Of a stretch of DNA of 25,126 nucleotides, positions 1-8,515 are shown piece by piece; position 1 is the first letter of the stretch; each line of letters begins with the position of its first letter. Position numbers and translations under genes: made by a program. The stretch covers positions 1 through 25,126 of the forward strand of contig CAZMGG010000085.1 of the NCBI GenBank assembly GCA_964565715.1, written 5' to 3'. Source of the stretch: CAZMGG01 sp964565715 (lineage in GTDB: Bacteria; Planctomycetota; UBA1135; UBA2386). Under the pieces are notes generated by a model. The model did no database searches, was not told the DNA's origin, and worked only from the letters and a program-made list of their open reading frames with translations.

Positions 1-290
1 CCGCGCGACACCAGCCAGGCGAGGTAGGGCACGGCCTGCGGCGTGCCGGCGTGGGCGCGGGCGCCCTGCTGGAACTGCGGCACGAAGACCGCCTCGGGCC
101 GGCGGCCGAGCAGCGCATCCCTCTCCTCCTTCTTGTCCCTGGCCTCGCGCAGGGCCTGGCTCCAGGCCTGCTGGGCCTCGGTGTACTGCCGCTCGAGAAC
201 GGCGGCGTCGGGGATCGGGGGCGGCGTCGCCTCCTGGGCCGGCAGCAGGCACGCCGACAGCAGGCAGGCAGACAGGACGTTCCGCGGCAT
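1..290 (-). CDS. Exported protein, N-terminal part only; possibly TlpA/redoxin-like
   Basis: Partial gene: it starts at the ATG at 290 and runs off the left edge, so only about 96 residues are visible. An AAGGAG ribosome site at 299-304 lies 8 bases before the start. The first ~18 residues (MPRNVLSACLLSACLLPAQ) look like a signal peptide with cleavage near the AQ. A charged stretch, likely helical or coiled-coil, follows (REARDKKEERDALLG). The visible part ends in a segment of the type FVPQFQQGARAHAGT..AVPYLAWLV. Segments like that precede the thioredoxin fold in many exported planctomycete TlpA-like proteins, where a GTP/GT-x-A-x-P-x-L-x-W stretch is common. The redox domain itself and any CxxC motif lie outside the window, so the function is tentative. 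The gene is transcribed away from the Kelch-like gene at 407, across a 116-base gap. Confidence 0.7.
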   Translation of the reverse strand, partial: MPRNVLSACLLSACLLPAQEATPPPIPDAAVLERQYTEAQQAWSQALREARDKKEERDALLGRRPEAVFVPQFQQGARAHAGTPQAVPYLAWLVSR

Positions 291-298
291 CGTGGGAT

Positions 299-304
299 CT
301 CCTT
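299..304 (-). promoter_or_regulatory. Ribosome binding site AAGGAG
   Basis: On the minus strand AAGGAG lies 8 bases upstream of the ATG at 290. It fixes the start of the partial gene at the left edge. Most genes in the window have no such clear site. Confidence 0.7.
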
Positions 305-406
305 GGTATGGGGCGGTCGGATTGTAGATCGGACGGGGGCTGTGGCGCGACCAGCGGTTCCGTAGCATGCGGGTTCGCCTCACCCCTGCCGCTCGCCTCG
401 CCTGCC

Positions 407-2548
407 ATGCGCCTGCCTGCCCGTCTGCTGCTCGCCGCCTTCGTGACCGGCACCCTCGCCGGCCAGGCCCGCTGGCAGCCCCTCGAGACCATGCCGCCGC
501 GCCACGGCGGGCAGGGCCTGCTGCTGCCGGGACTGGGCCTGGTGCGCGTCGGCGGTACCGACCTGACGTTGGCGCGCGACGCGTGGCGCTTCACCGGCAC
601 GACCTGGGAACGGGAGCCGATCGAACTGCCGGAGACGGGGACCGCGGTGTACGACGCCGCGCGCAACCGCATCGTGCTGGCGGCGACCAGCGGCGTGCTC
701 CGGTTCTGGGAGTTCGACGGGTTCGTCTGGACGCTGATCTACCCGCCTGGGGCGCCGAGCCTGATCTACCCGACCGTGGCCTACGACTCCGTGCGTGGCC
801 ACACGCTGATCGTCGGCCAGCCGGTCGGCACGTCGACGCCGGTCACCTGGAGCTGGAACGGCGCGTTCCTGCTGCCGCGGCAGAACGGCGGCGTGCCGGG
901 GGGCAGCAAGCAGATGGCGTTCGATCGCGGGCGCGGCCGGATGGTGCTGCTGCCCGGCCTGGCGCCGACGGTGCCGCAGGCCGACGTGTACGAGTGGGAT
1001 GGGGCGAGCTGGCAGCGGATCACGAGCCCGGTGGCGCCGCCGTGGGACTTCGGGGTCACGCTGGGCTTCGACCCGGTGGCGGGCGGCATCGTGCTCGGCG
1101 GCACGCCGACGGCCGGCAACCAGGTGGATCTGGAACTGTGGGACTGGGACGGTGCCACGTGGAGCCGGCGGTCGCGCGGCGGCGGCGCCTGGCCGTCCTG
1201 GCGGCAGTTCACGCTGCTCACCGAAGACCCGGCGGGACGGCTGCTGGTGGTGGGCGGCGCCGACCGCTCGGTGCTCGGCGACACCTGGGCATGGGATGGC
1301 ACCGGCTGGACGCTGCTGGAAGCCGACCGCGGCGGACCGCCCCGCACGCACCCGGCGCTGGCGGCGGAGCCGCAGGGCTTGCTGCTGTTCGGCGGCTTCG
1401 CCGGCCAGCAGAACACGACCGAGACCTGGCGCTGGCGGCAGGGCGCCTGGAACCGGCTGCAGCCGTCGCGCACGCCGCCGCCGCAGTTGCGGCCGGTGCT
1501 GGCCGCCGATCCGGGGAACGACCGCGTGCTGCTGTGGGACGAGAACGCCTGGCTGTGGGCCTTCGCCAACGGCGACTGGCAACGGCTGCCGGCGTTCGGC
1601 CCCGGTCGCCGGGTGCAGCCCGGCCTCGCCGCCGACACCGCCCGCGGCGTGCTGGTGCTGTACGGCGGCAACGACGCCCAGGGCCCGCTCCACGACACCT
1701 GGGAGTTCGACGGCCAGCAGTGGCAGCAGCGCGGCAACGGCTTCCCGCCGGTGGACGAACCGCGGCTGGTGTTCGATGTCCGGCGCGGTCGCAGCGTGCT
1801 GGTCGGCACCGGCCTCGGCGTGCGCGAGCTGTGGGAGTGGGACGGCCAGAACTGGCACAGCACCGCGCCGCCGATGCGCCCGCCGGTCGGCCCCTTCGCG
1901 CTCTGCTTCGACGAGCTGCGCGACCGCACGATCCTGCTGAGCGGCGGCTCGGCGCCGTGGCAGAACGCGCAGACCTGGGAATGGGACGGCCTGGATTGGA
2001 CGATGACCGGCTCCGATCCGGACCTCGTGCGGCTCGGCGCGGCCCTCGGCTTCGACCCCGGCACCGGCAAGGTGCTCACCTACGGTGGTCAGGGGCCGAG
2101 CGGCGCGACCGGTCGGCACGGGCGCGAGCACTACACCCACCACCCGGCGCGCTACGTGGCGGTGGGCACCGGCTGCGCCGACGTCGGGGCGCCGCCGTCG
2201 CTGCGCGCCGGATGGCTGCCGTGGCTCGGCGACACCATGCGGATCGTCATCCAGGGCCTGCCCGACGGCCCGGCGGTGCTGAACACCGGCGTGTCGACCA
2301 CGGCCTGGCGCGGCATCCCGCTGCCGGCACCGCTGGACGCGATGGGCTTCCCGGGCTGCACGGCCTACGCCGGGCCCGACGATGCGCGGCTGCTGGTACA
2401 GCAGAACGGCGCGGCCTCGTCGGACTTCGTCGTCCCGCCCTCGCCCGTGCTGACCGGACTGACGCTGGCCCAGCAGGTGATGGGACTGACGCTCACCGGC
2501 GCGTTCACGGCGTCGGTCGGCGCGCACGCGGTGCTCGGGCGGCGCTAG
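407..2548 (+). CDS. Exported Kelch-like beta-propeller protein with shared C-terminal domain
   Basis: 713 residues from the ATG at 407. The open frame extends upstream to 308, but only the start at 407 gives a clean signal peptide (MRLPARLLLAAFVTGTLAGQ). The body carries about 11 repeats of a Kelch-like unit every ~50 residues, with hallmarks W-x-[WF]-[DN]-G-x-x-W (WEFDGFVW, YEWDGASW, WDWDGATW, WAWDGTGW, WEFDGQQW, WEWDGQNW, WEWDGLDW). These are often preceded by a hydrophobic strand ending in GG, the pattern of galactose-oxidase/Kelch blades. The last ~130 residues (DNA about 2164-2545) form a separate domain: GTGCADVG..P.L, P.LG, LPAPLDAMGFPGC, then GLTLAQQ. The same domain ends three other proteins in the window. 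No catalytic residues are recognisable; a binding or surface role is inferred. The next gene starts 18 bases after the stop, so co-transcription is likely. Codon use is strongly GC-ending, unlike its paralogue at 12038-14329. Confidence 0.88.
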   Translation: MRLPARLLLAAFVTGTLAGQARWQPLETMPPRHGGQGLLLPGLGLVRVGGTDLTLARDAWRFTGTTWEREPIELPETGTAVYDAARNRIVLAATSGVLRFWEFDGFVWTLIYPPGAPSLIYPTVAYDSVRGHTLIVGQPVGTSTPVTWSWNGAFLLPRQNGGVPGGSKQMAFDRGRGRMVLLPGLAPTVPQADVYEWDGASWQRITSPVAPPWDFGVTLGFDPVAGGIVLGGTPTAGNQVDLELWDWDGATWSRRSRGGGAWPSWRQFTLLTEDPAGRLLVVGGADRSVLGDTWAWDGTGWTLLEADRGGPPRTHPALAAEPQGLLLFGGFAGQQNTTETWRWRQGAWNRLQPSRTPPPQLRPVLAADPGNDRVLLWDENAWLWAFANGDWQRLPAFGPGRRVQPGLAADTARGVLVLYGGNDAQGPLHDTWEFDGQQWQQRGNGFPPVDEPRLVFDVRRGRSVLVGTGLGVRELWEWDGQNWHSTAPPMRPPVGPFALCFDELRDRTILLSGGSAPWQNAQTWEWDGLDWTMTGSDPDLVRLGAALGFDPGTGKVLTYGGQGPSGATGRHGREHYTHHPARYVAVGTGCADVGAPPSLRAGWLPWLGDTMRIVIQGLPDGPAVLNTGVSTTAWRGIPLPAPLDAMGFPGCTAYAGPDDARLLVQQNGAASSDFVVPPSPVLTGLTLAQQVMGLTLTGAFTASVGAHAVLGRR

Positions 2549-2566
2549 CGGCTACCATCGCGGCCC

Positions 2567-4075
2567 ATGGCCGCCCATCGCCTTCGTCGCGCGCTCGCCG
2601 TCTCCCTGCTCGTGCTGCTCACGCCCGTGGTCCCCGCGCAGGACCAGCCCGACGCCTCCCTGCAGGACGCCCGCCGCCGCTTCGCGGCCGGTCAACCCCT
2701 GTGGGACGTCAAGTTCAAGGTCGACGACAACGGCGAGCTGCTGATGTGGCCCTCGCCGAGCGCCGGCGGCGCCAGCGACATCTACGAGCCGTTCCTGCCG
2801 CTGGAGATGGAGGGCATCGGCTGGCGTTCCGCCAACCTCGGCGCGCTCGGCTTCCTGTCCCTGCTGTGCAGCGGCGGCCGCGACCTCGCCTCGCTGGGCG
2901 ACGCCGAGCAGGTGCTGCGCACCGATGGCGTCGACACCAGCGACGCTGGCCTGCGCCAGGCCCTGGTCACGCCGGTGACCGAGCCCACGCCGGGCCGCGC
3001 CCGCCGCGCCGAGTTGCGCCGGATCCTGGCGGCGCGGCTGCTGCAGGAACGGCGCGTCGCCGCGGCCCGTGGCGAACTGCAGGCGGTGGCCCGCGACGGC
3101 GCGACGGATCCGTTCCTGGCCCAGGCCTGCCGCGACGCCCTGCTGGCCATCGACGGCGGCACGGCGCCGCGCGCCGAGCTCTCCGACGCGATGCTCCGCG
3201 TGGTGCCCGCCGACGCCGACCTCGTGGTGTTCCTGGACCAGGCGCGCATCCCACCGTCGTTCTGGCTGCCGCGGCTGGCGCGCGAGGTCGCCACCGAGGT
3301 GACGCTGCAGCAGATCGAACTTGCCGGCGGGCAGATCTCGCCGGCGATGCTGGCGGGCGCCATGCAGATGGCCGAGACCAGCAGCCGGGGGCCGTTCGAA
3401 CTGGCCCGTAGGTTCGGCAACGCCCGCATGGAGCAGACCCTGCTGGCGCTCCGCCTGCGGGAGGAACGCGTCGAGTTCCTGCTGGACGCTCCCGGCCGCT
3501 ACGACGTCCAGCGCATCGCCACGACCCTGCGCGACGGCGGCGTCGCGCTCGAGCCCGGCGAGACGCTGCAGGCGAGCGATCTGCCGTTCGGCAACACCCT
3601 GGAGATGACCGCCGATCGCCTGCGCGTGCATCACGCCGACCTTGGGGCCCAGCCCGACGGCGACCGTGCCGCGGCCCTGCGCCAGGCCGGTGCTGGCGCC
3701 TCGGCGATCTGGGTGCACGTGCCGCCTGGATCCAAGCTGCTCACCCAGCTCGAACTGCCGGCGACGCCGCGCGGCGCCACGCTCGGCATCGACTTCGCGC
3801 CGCACGCGCGGGTCGTGCTGCGCACCGAGCACGAACTGCCGGTCCACAGCCAGGGCCTGGCGTCGCTGCTGGAGGGCTACCGGCGCCAGGGTGAGACCCA
3901 GCTCGATGATCTGCCCGGCAGTCCGTCGATCGACCGGATCGCCGAGGCCCTGGCGAAGGCGACCATCCGCACCGAGGAGAAGGTCCTGACCGTGACCCTC
4001 GACCTGGTGGGCGTCACGCCGGACGACGTCCGGCTGCTCCTGCTGCAGTTGGTGCGCGGCGGACTCCTGCGCTGA
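2567..4075 (+). CDS. Exported protein of unknown function
   Basis: 502 residues, starting 18 bases after the preceding stop, so probably the second gene of an operon. Residues 1-25 are a signal peptide (MAAHRLRRALAVSLLVLLTPVVPAQ), with AQ at the expected cleavage site. After a non-repetitive N-terminal region, residues ~135-200 are alanine/arginine-rich and helical, possibly a short HEAT-like stretch. Then comes a segment starting VVPADADLVVFLDQARIPPSFW. Openings of the 'PAD' type occur in exported proteins of the DUF3352 kind, but the resemblance is weak. There are no transmembrane segments after the signal peptide and no metal or catalytic motif I can name. Coding is certain from the uniform GC-ending codons. 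The product should lie in the periplasm or outside the cell. Function not recognised. Confidence 0.85.
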   Translation: MAAHRLRRALAVSLLVLLTPVVPAQDQPDASLQDARRRFAAGQPLWDVKFKVDDNGELLMWPSPSAGGASDIYEPFLPLEMEGIGWRSANLGALGFLSLLCSGGRDLASLGDAEQVLRTDGVDTSDAGLRQALVTPVTEPTPGRARRAELRRILAARLLQERRVAAARGELQAVARDGATDPFLAQACRDALLAIDGGTAPRAELSDAMLRVVPADADLVVFLDQARIPPSFWLPRLAREVATEVTLQQIELAGGQISPAMLAGAMQMAETSSRGPFELARRFGNARMEQTLLALRLREERVEFLLDAPGRYDVQRIATTLRDGGVALEPGETLQASDLPFGNTLEMTADRLRVHHADLGAQPDGDRAAALRQAGAGASAIWVHVPPGSKLLTQLELPATPRGATLGIDFAPHARVVLRTEHELPVHSQGLASLLEGYRRQGETQLDDLPGSPSIDRIAEALAKATIRTEEKVLTVTLDLVGVTPDDVRLLLLQLVRGGLLR

Positions 4076-4089
4076 GCGGCCGGCGCGCA

Positions 4090-4102
4090 GCGGCACTGCC
4101 GC
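4090..4102. terminator. Short hairpin between convergent genes
   Basis: GCGGC (4090-4094) and GCCGC (4098-4102) can pair around a 3-base loop, in the 31-base gap between the stops of the exported protein ending at 4075 and the MgtC-like gene ending at 4107. There is no U-tract on either side. In DNA this GC-rich such a stem can arise by chance, so terminator function is only a possibility. Confidence 0.25.
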
Positions 4103-4106
4103 CGCC

Positions 4107-4589
4107 TCAGGCGTTGCGGCTGCCGCCGCCCGGGTCCGACTTGTCCAGCACCCGGTGCTCCAGCCGCGCCAGTGCCTGCAGCACCAGCACGGCGAACACG
4201 GCGGTGCCGACCGCCAGCACGAACTCCCGCGCCGCCATGGCGAGCCCGATGGCAGCCGTGGCCAGCAGGCTGGCGGCGGTGGTCAGGCCGCGCACGCTGG
4301 CGTCGGTGCGCCAGATGGTGCCGGCCCCCAGGAAGCTGACCCCCACCACCACCGCCTCGATGACGCGCAGCGGATCGGTCTGGATCAGCGCGCCTTCGCC
4401 CTTTTCCTGGAAGTGGTCCACCAGGCTCTGGGCCAGCACGAACAGCAACGCCGCGGCGGCGGCGACGAAGATGTGGGTGCGCAGGCCCGCCGGCTTGCGG
4501 GCGAACTCGCGTTCCAGGCCGACCACGCCGCCCACCAGTCCGGCCAGCACGACGATGCCGAGGTTCTCCAGTTGGTCCTGCCAGTCCAT
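4107..4589 (-). CDS. MgtC/SapB family membrane protein
   Basis: 160 residues, the usual length for the short single-domain MgtC/SapB proteins. The N-terminus (LAGLVGGVVGLEREFARKPAGLRTH) carries the family hallmark: a glycine-rich first helix, then G-x-E-R-E and K-x-A-G-L-R-T-H. The second half has GVSFLGAGTI and GLTTAASLLATAAIGLA, the other two conserved stretches. Four to five hydrophobic segments place it in the cytoplasmic membrane. Family members are linked to magnesium homeostasis and modulation of membrane ATPases, but the biochemical role of this short type is unsettled. The gene diverges from the symporter at 4700; the 110-base gap must hold the promoters of both. No clear Shine-Dalgarno site precedes the ATG at 4589. 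Confidence 0.92.
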   Translation of the reverse strand: MDWQDQLENLGIVVLAGLVGGVVGLEREFARKPAGLRTHIFVAAAAALLFVLAQSLVDHFQEKGEGALIQTDPLRVIEAVVVGVSFLGAGTIWRTDASVRGLTTAASLLATAAIGLAMAAREFVLAVGTAVFAVLVLQALARLEHRVLDKSDPGGGSRNA

Positions 4590-4699
4590 CGTGGGCGGCC
4601 TGCAACTGGCGGGCCGGGCCCCGACGGCGCGCGGCGCGGCGCAAGTTCTCCGGCTCCGTCGTGGCGCCGGCCGGGCGCAGCCGCTTCCTTGTGCCGCCG

Positions 4700-6493
4700 A
4701 TGCAGCTCACCGCCATCGACTGGGCGATCATCGCCGGCTACTTCCTGCTGTCGCTCGGCATCGGCCTGTGGTTCAGCCGCCGCGCCGGCAAGGGCATCGC
4801 CGAGTTCTTCGTCTCCGGCCGCTCGCTGCCGTGGTGGATCGCCGGCACCTCGATGGTGGCGACCACGTTCGCCGCCGACACGCCGCTGGCGGTGACCGGA
4901 CTGGTGGCGAAGAACGGACTCGCCGGCAACTGGTTCTGGTGGGCGTTTGCGCTGGGCGGGATGCTCACCGTGTTCGTCTTCGCGCGGCTGTGGCGCCGCG
5001 CCGAGGTGCTGACCGACGTCGAACTGATCGAGATGCGCTACGCCGGGCGGCCGGCGGCCTTCCTGCGCGGGTTCCGCGGCGTCTACGTCGCCGTGATCAT
5101 GAACTCGATCATCATCGGCTGGGTGACCAAGGCGATGGCGTCGGTGCTGAAGCAGACCGTGTTCGTCGACCTGCCGGCCGACGACCACACCATGGACTTC
5201 CTGCTGGTGGCGGCGATGCTGGCGGTGACGGGGCTCTACAGCGTGCTGTCGGGCATGTGGGGCGTGGCGATCACCGACGCGGTGCAGTTCGTGCTGGCGA
5301 TGATCGGCTGCACGGTGCTGGCGGTGATCGCCGTGGACCACGTCGGCGGCATCGACGCGCTGCAGGAGAAGGTGGCGGCCAACTTCGGCGGCGGCGAGCA
5401 GGCCTTCGGCTACCTGCCGGACTTCACCGCCGAGGATCCATGGCTGCCGGTGGGAGTGTTCCTGGTGATGGTGTTCGCCCAGTGGTGGGCGACCTGGTAC
5501 CCGGGCAACGAGCCGGGCGGCGGCGGCTACATCGTGCAACGCATGGCGGCCTGCAGGGACGAGCGGCACGCGGTGAAGGCGACCCTGCTGTTCCAGCTCG
5601 CCCACTACTGCCTGCGGCCCTGGCCCTGGATCATGGTGGCGTTCGCGGCGCTGGCCCTGCACCCGGAACTGCGGCAGTGGGCGCTGGCACCGGCCGGCAC
5701 CGCGCCGGACCCCGGCGAGGGCTTCCCGATGCTGATCCGCGAACTGGCGCCGGCGGGCCTGCGCGGGCTCCTGCTGGTCACCTTCTTCGCCGCGTTCATG
5801 TCCACCATCAGCACCCAGATGAACTGGGGCGCCAGCTACCTGGTCAACGACGTCTATCGGCGCTTCCTGCGGCCCGACGCCGACGAACGACAGCTGGTGC
5901 GGGCCTCCCGCGTCGCGTCGGGCCTCGTGCTGCTGCTCGGCGGCCTGGCGGCGTGGTTCATGGTGGTGCGCGGCATCTCGGTGGACGACGCCTGGAAGTT
6001 CCTGGCGGCGCTCGGCGCCGGCGTCGGCGCCGTGTTCGTCCTGCGCTGGTTCTGGTGGCGGATCAACGCCTGGAGCGAGATCACCGCGATGGTCGGCTCG
6101 CTGGTGGTGTTCGCGCTGATGCAGCTGGTCGACTGGCACGATGCCTACCGGCAGCTGGCGGTGGCGCTGATCTGCCTCCTCCTGTGGCTGGTCGTCACCT
6201 TCGCCACGCGACCCGAGCCGGACGAGCGGCTGCTCGGCTTCTACCGGAAGGTGCGGCCCGACGGCCCGGGCTGGGGCCGGATCGCCGCGCTGGCGCCCGA
6301 GGTGCGGCGCGACCATGTGCTCGGCCGATCGCTCGTCTGCGCGCTGCTCGGCACGGCGACCATCTGGGCGACGCTGCCCGGCATCGGCGCCGTGATCTTC
6401 GGCGAGTGGGGCAAGGCGCTCCTGTGCCTGCTGGGCGCCGCGCTGGCCGGTGCCCTCATGTTCCGGCTGATGCCGGAGCGCGGGCGGAGCTGA
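4700..6493 (+). CDS. Sodium:solute symporter (SSS family)
   Basis: 597 residues from the ATG at 4700. The frame is open upstream to 4661, but residues from 4700 on (MQLTAIDWAIIAGYFLLSLGIG) begin the typical first transmembrane helix, so the upstream part is left out. Thirteen or so hydrophobic helices are visible. Family signatures include SGRSLPWWIAGTSMVATTFAADTPL in helix 2 and TDVELIEMRYAGRPAAFLRGFR before helix 4. NEPGGGGYIVQRMAACRDE lies in a cytoplasmic loop, and FMSTISTQMNWGASYLVND is the region where SSS transporters bind the second sodium ion. This subgroup is common in Planctomycetota and Bacteroidota. It should import a small organic solute with sodium; the substrate cannot be read from sequence and no catabolic genes lie next to it. 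It converges on the calcium-loop protein with an 18-base gap. Confidence 0.93.
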   Translation: MQLTAIDWAIIAGYFLLSLGIGLWFSRRAGKGIAEFFVSGRSLPWWIAGTSMVATTFAADTPLAVTGLVAKNGLAGNWFWWAFALGGMLTVFVFARLWRRAEVLTDVELIEMRYAGRPAAFLRGFRGVYVAVIMNSIIIGWVTKAMASVLKQTVFVDLPADDHTMDFLLVAAMLAVTGLYSVLSGMWGVAITDAVQFVLAMIGCTVLAVIAVDHVGGIDALQEKVAANFGGGEQAFGYLPDFTAEDPWLPVGVFLVMVFAQWWATWYPGNEPGGGGYIVQRMAACRDERHAVKATLLFQLAHYCLRPWPWIMVAFAALALHPELRQWALAPAGTAPDPGEGFPMLIRELAPAGLRGLLLVTFFAAFMSTISTQMNWGASYLVNDVYRRFLRPDADERQLVRASRVASGLVLLLGGLAAWFMVVRGISVDDAWKFLAALGAGVGAVFVLRWFWWRINAWSEITAMVGSLVVFALMQLVDWHDAYRQLAVALICLLLWLVVTFATRPEPDERLLGFYRKVRPDGPGWGRIAALAPEVRRDHVLGRSLVCALLGTATIWATLPGIGAVIFGEWGKALLCLLGAALAGALMFRLMPERGRS

Positions 6494-6511
6494 TTCGCCC
6501 GCGCCGGCCGG

Positions 6512-8356
6512 CTACTGCACCGTGACCGCGATCGCGTTGCTGGTGTAGTAGGGCACCACGTTCGGGTTGGTCGGGTCGAAGCTGGCGCACTGCAGGCCCA
6601 GCGTCAGCCCCACCAGCACGGCGTTGTTGGGGATGCCCAACCCGAACATCGTCCGCCCCTTGGCGTCGGCCAGCGCGAAGCCGCTGGTGACCGGGTTCTG
6701 CAGGTAGCTGAAGCAGCCGGGCAGGCCCAGCGGCGCCAGCGGCATCGGTGCTGCGGCGAAGGTGAAGTCCGCCACCAGGAAGCTCGGCACCATCGGGATC
6801 GAGCGGATCACGCCGACCTGGAAGCCGGCGTTGCCGACCGTCGGCGCGCCGCCCCACACGTCCATCACCGGCCGCAGGCCGCGGAACGGCGCAGTGCAGC
6901 CGTCACCGACGGTGCTGACGCCGGCCGGGAACGGGCCCGGCAGCAGGCCGTCCGGCAGCGACACCTGGCCCATGATGAACGGGCCGAACGAGGCGTGGAA
7001 CGGGAACGGGAAGGTCGGCTGCTGCGGCGTGTAGTAGACCATGTTGCACTCGCCCTGATCGATCGTGCCGTTGTTGTTGGCGTCGCGCATGGTCACGATC
7101 GCCTTCTGCGCCGTGTTGTCGTAGGTGAAGCTGAAGGCGCCGTCCGGCGACAGGCCGGCGGTGTAGGTGTCGCCGGCCAGCTGCGGCACCACCACCGCGT
7201 TGGCGAGGTTGGTGAAGTCCACCGCCGGCACGCCGTTCACCGGTGCGGCGGTGAGGTTGCCCCAGACCCGCAGTTCGCCGGCGTCGATGCGGTTGTTGCG
7301 GTTCACGTCGACCGCGCGCAGCACCAGCCCGGAGATGACCTGGCCGTTGATGTTCTGGTCGGCGCCGCGGTTCTGCTGCCGCTTGATCATCAGGTAGAAC
7401 ACGTCCTCGCCCAGCGGGCCCTGGCCCGGCGCGACCTCCAGGAAGCGCAGGTTGTTGGCGCGCACCGTCGGCGCCGTCTGCTGATCCATCGGCGGGAACA
7501 GGTTGGCGGCGAAGTCGGGGTGCAGGGGCAGGTTGTTCAGCATCGAGGCGTTGAAGAACACCTCCGGCACCGCGGTGCCGTTGTTGTCGGTGAAGGCGAA
7601 GAACGCGAACGCGTCGGCGTTGGCCGCCGGCACCGGGTAGCTGCCGGTGATCGGGTCCTGGTTGACGTTGTTGCCGTTCTGGTATGCGATCACGAGACCC
7701 TGCGGCGTCACCCGGATCTGCTCCCAGTCGTCGCGGGCGAGTGTCACCGGACCGGCGGTGCCCGGCACGGTCAGGTTCATCGCCGCGTTGACGAAGATCG
7801 CGCCCTCGCCGGCGTCCATCGCGTCGCCGTCGCCGTTCAGGTCCACCAGGCGCCAGATGCCGCGGGTCTGCGTCGGCGCGTCACCGCACACGTAGACGCG
7901 CGTCTGGTTCAGCGCGGCGTCGCGGTAGACCGCCACGCCGTCGGGCATGCGCACCGAGATGCCGGTGACCGGCGTGATCCAGAACTCGGTGACCTCGGCG
8001 TCCTGCAGGATGCCGTCGTGGTTCTGGTCGACCCCGCGCAGGATGCGGCCCTCCTCCGACTCGGCGAAGTAGAACGCCAGCTCGCCGTTCTCGACGGTGT
8101 ACTGCACGTCGGTGTAGAAGCACTTCGGGAAGGGTTCGCCGGTGCTGTAGTTGCGCACCGTCAGGCACTTCGACAGGAAGGCGGCCAGCTCACCCGGCAC
8201 CGAGGCGATGCCGTCCAGCGTGCTGTCCTTGACGCGGAAGGCGGGGTGCGACTGGGCGTTGGCGCCGTGGTGCGAGGCATGGCCGAGGCTGACGATGTGG
8301 TCCTGAGCCGCCACGCTGGCGGCGACGAGCAGGGAGACGGGGAGCAGGCGTTGCAT
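6512..8356 (-). CDS. Exported protein with four EF-hand/dockerin-like calcium loops and shared C-terminal domain
   Basis: 614 residues from the ATG at 8356. A GAGGAA ribosome site at 8363-8368 (6-base spacing) and the signal peptide MQRLLPVSLLVAASVAAQ decide this start against the longer open frame. Four acidic loops match the EF-hand/dockerin pattern D-x-N-x-[DN]-G-x-[IL]-[DQ]-x-x-E: DQNHDGILQDAE (~110-121), DLNGDGDAMDAGE (~172-184), DVNRNNRIDAGE (~350-361) and DANNNGTIDQGE (~425-436). They are spread through the chain, not paired as in a true dockerin, so they are better read as calcium loops or strand connectors. Residues ~485-614 form the C-terminal domain shared with the Kelch-like proteins: GDGC, P.VG, LAPLGLPGCFSYL, IPNNAVLVGLTLGLQC, DPTNPN, YTSN. 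The body is otherwise unrecognised. Expected location is the envelope or outside the cell. Confidence 0.87.
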   Translation of the reverse strand: MQRLLPVSLLVAASVAAQDHIVSLGHASHHGANAQSHPAFRVKDSTLDGIASVPGELAAFLSKCLTVRNYSTGEPFPKCFYTDVQYTVENGELAFYFAESEEGRILRGVDQNHDGILQDAEVTEFWITPVTGISVRMPDGVAVYRDAALNQTRVYVCGDAPTQTRGIWRLVDLNGDGDAMDAGEGAIFVNAAMNLTVPGTAGPVTLARDDWEQIRVTPQGLVIAYQNGNNVNQDPITGSYPVPAANADAFAFFAFTDNNGTAVPEVFFNASMLNNLPLHPDFAANLFPPMDQQTAPTVRANNLRFLEVAPGQGPLGEDVFYLMIKRQQNRGADQNINGQVISGLVLRAVDVNRNNRIDAGELRVWGNLTAAPVNGVPAVDFTNLANAVVVPQLAGDTYTAGLSPDGAFSFTYDNTAQKAIVTMRDANNNGTIDQGECNMVYYTPQQPTFPFPFHASFGPFIMGQVSLPDGLLPGPFPAGVSTVGDGCTAPFRGLRPVMDVWGGAPTVGNAGFQVGVIRSIPMVPSFLVADFTFAAAPMPLAPLGLPGCFSYLQNPVTSGFALADAKGRTMFGLGIPNNAVLVGLTLGLQCASFDPTNPNVVPYYTSNAIAVTVQ

Positions 8357-8362
8357 TGCGGA

Positions 8363-8368
8363 TTCCTC
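8363..8368 (-). promoter_or_regulatory. Ribosome binding site GAGGAA
   Basis: GAGGAA on the minus strand, 6 bases before the ATG at 8356. Together with the signal peptide it fixes the start of the calcium-loop protein 44 codons inside the longest open frame. Confidence 0.65.
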
Positions 8369-8515
8369 GATCGGGGTGGATGTGGCGAAGGTGGATGCTG
8401 CCCTCGAATTGCGGGACGCGCATGAAGAGCCGGTGAAGATGCAGCGCGTCGGGCGGGCAGCGTCCCCGATCCGGTCGCCGCCGTCCACGTCAGCGCCTTA
8501 CTGCCCTGCGCAACC

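Noticed and set aside
291..406. Divergent promoter elements between the left-edge gene and the Kelch gene
   Set aside because: No convincing -35/-10 pair was found. The AT-richer words such as TTGTAG are isolated.
367..3411. 1014-codon open frame on the plus strand and a 715-codon antisense frame at 380-2527
   Set aside because: Arg/Ala-rich, low-complexity shadows of the Kelch-like gene and its neighbour. No signal peptide or domain, and the stop-free length follows from very high GC.
4114..6525. 803-codon plus-strand frame and 643-codon antisense frame over the MgtC and symporter genes
   Set aside because: Both run antisense or out of frame to two clearly recognised membrane proteins, and their residues are Arg/His/Gln-rich without hydrophobic pattern.
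7000..8425. 476-codon plus-strand frame opposite the calcium-loop protein, rich in Val, His and Arg
   Set aside because: The GC-biased wobble of the real minus-strand gene produces it. The minus strand has a signal peptide, ribosome site and conserved tail.
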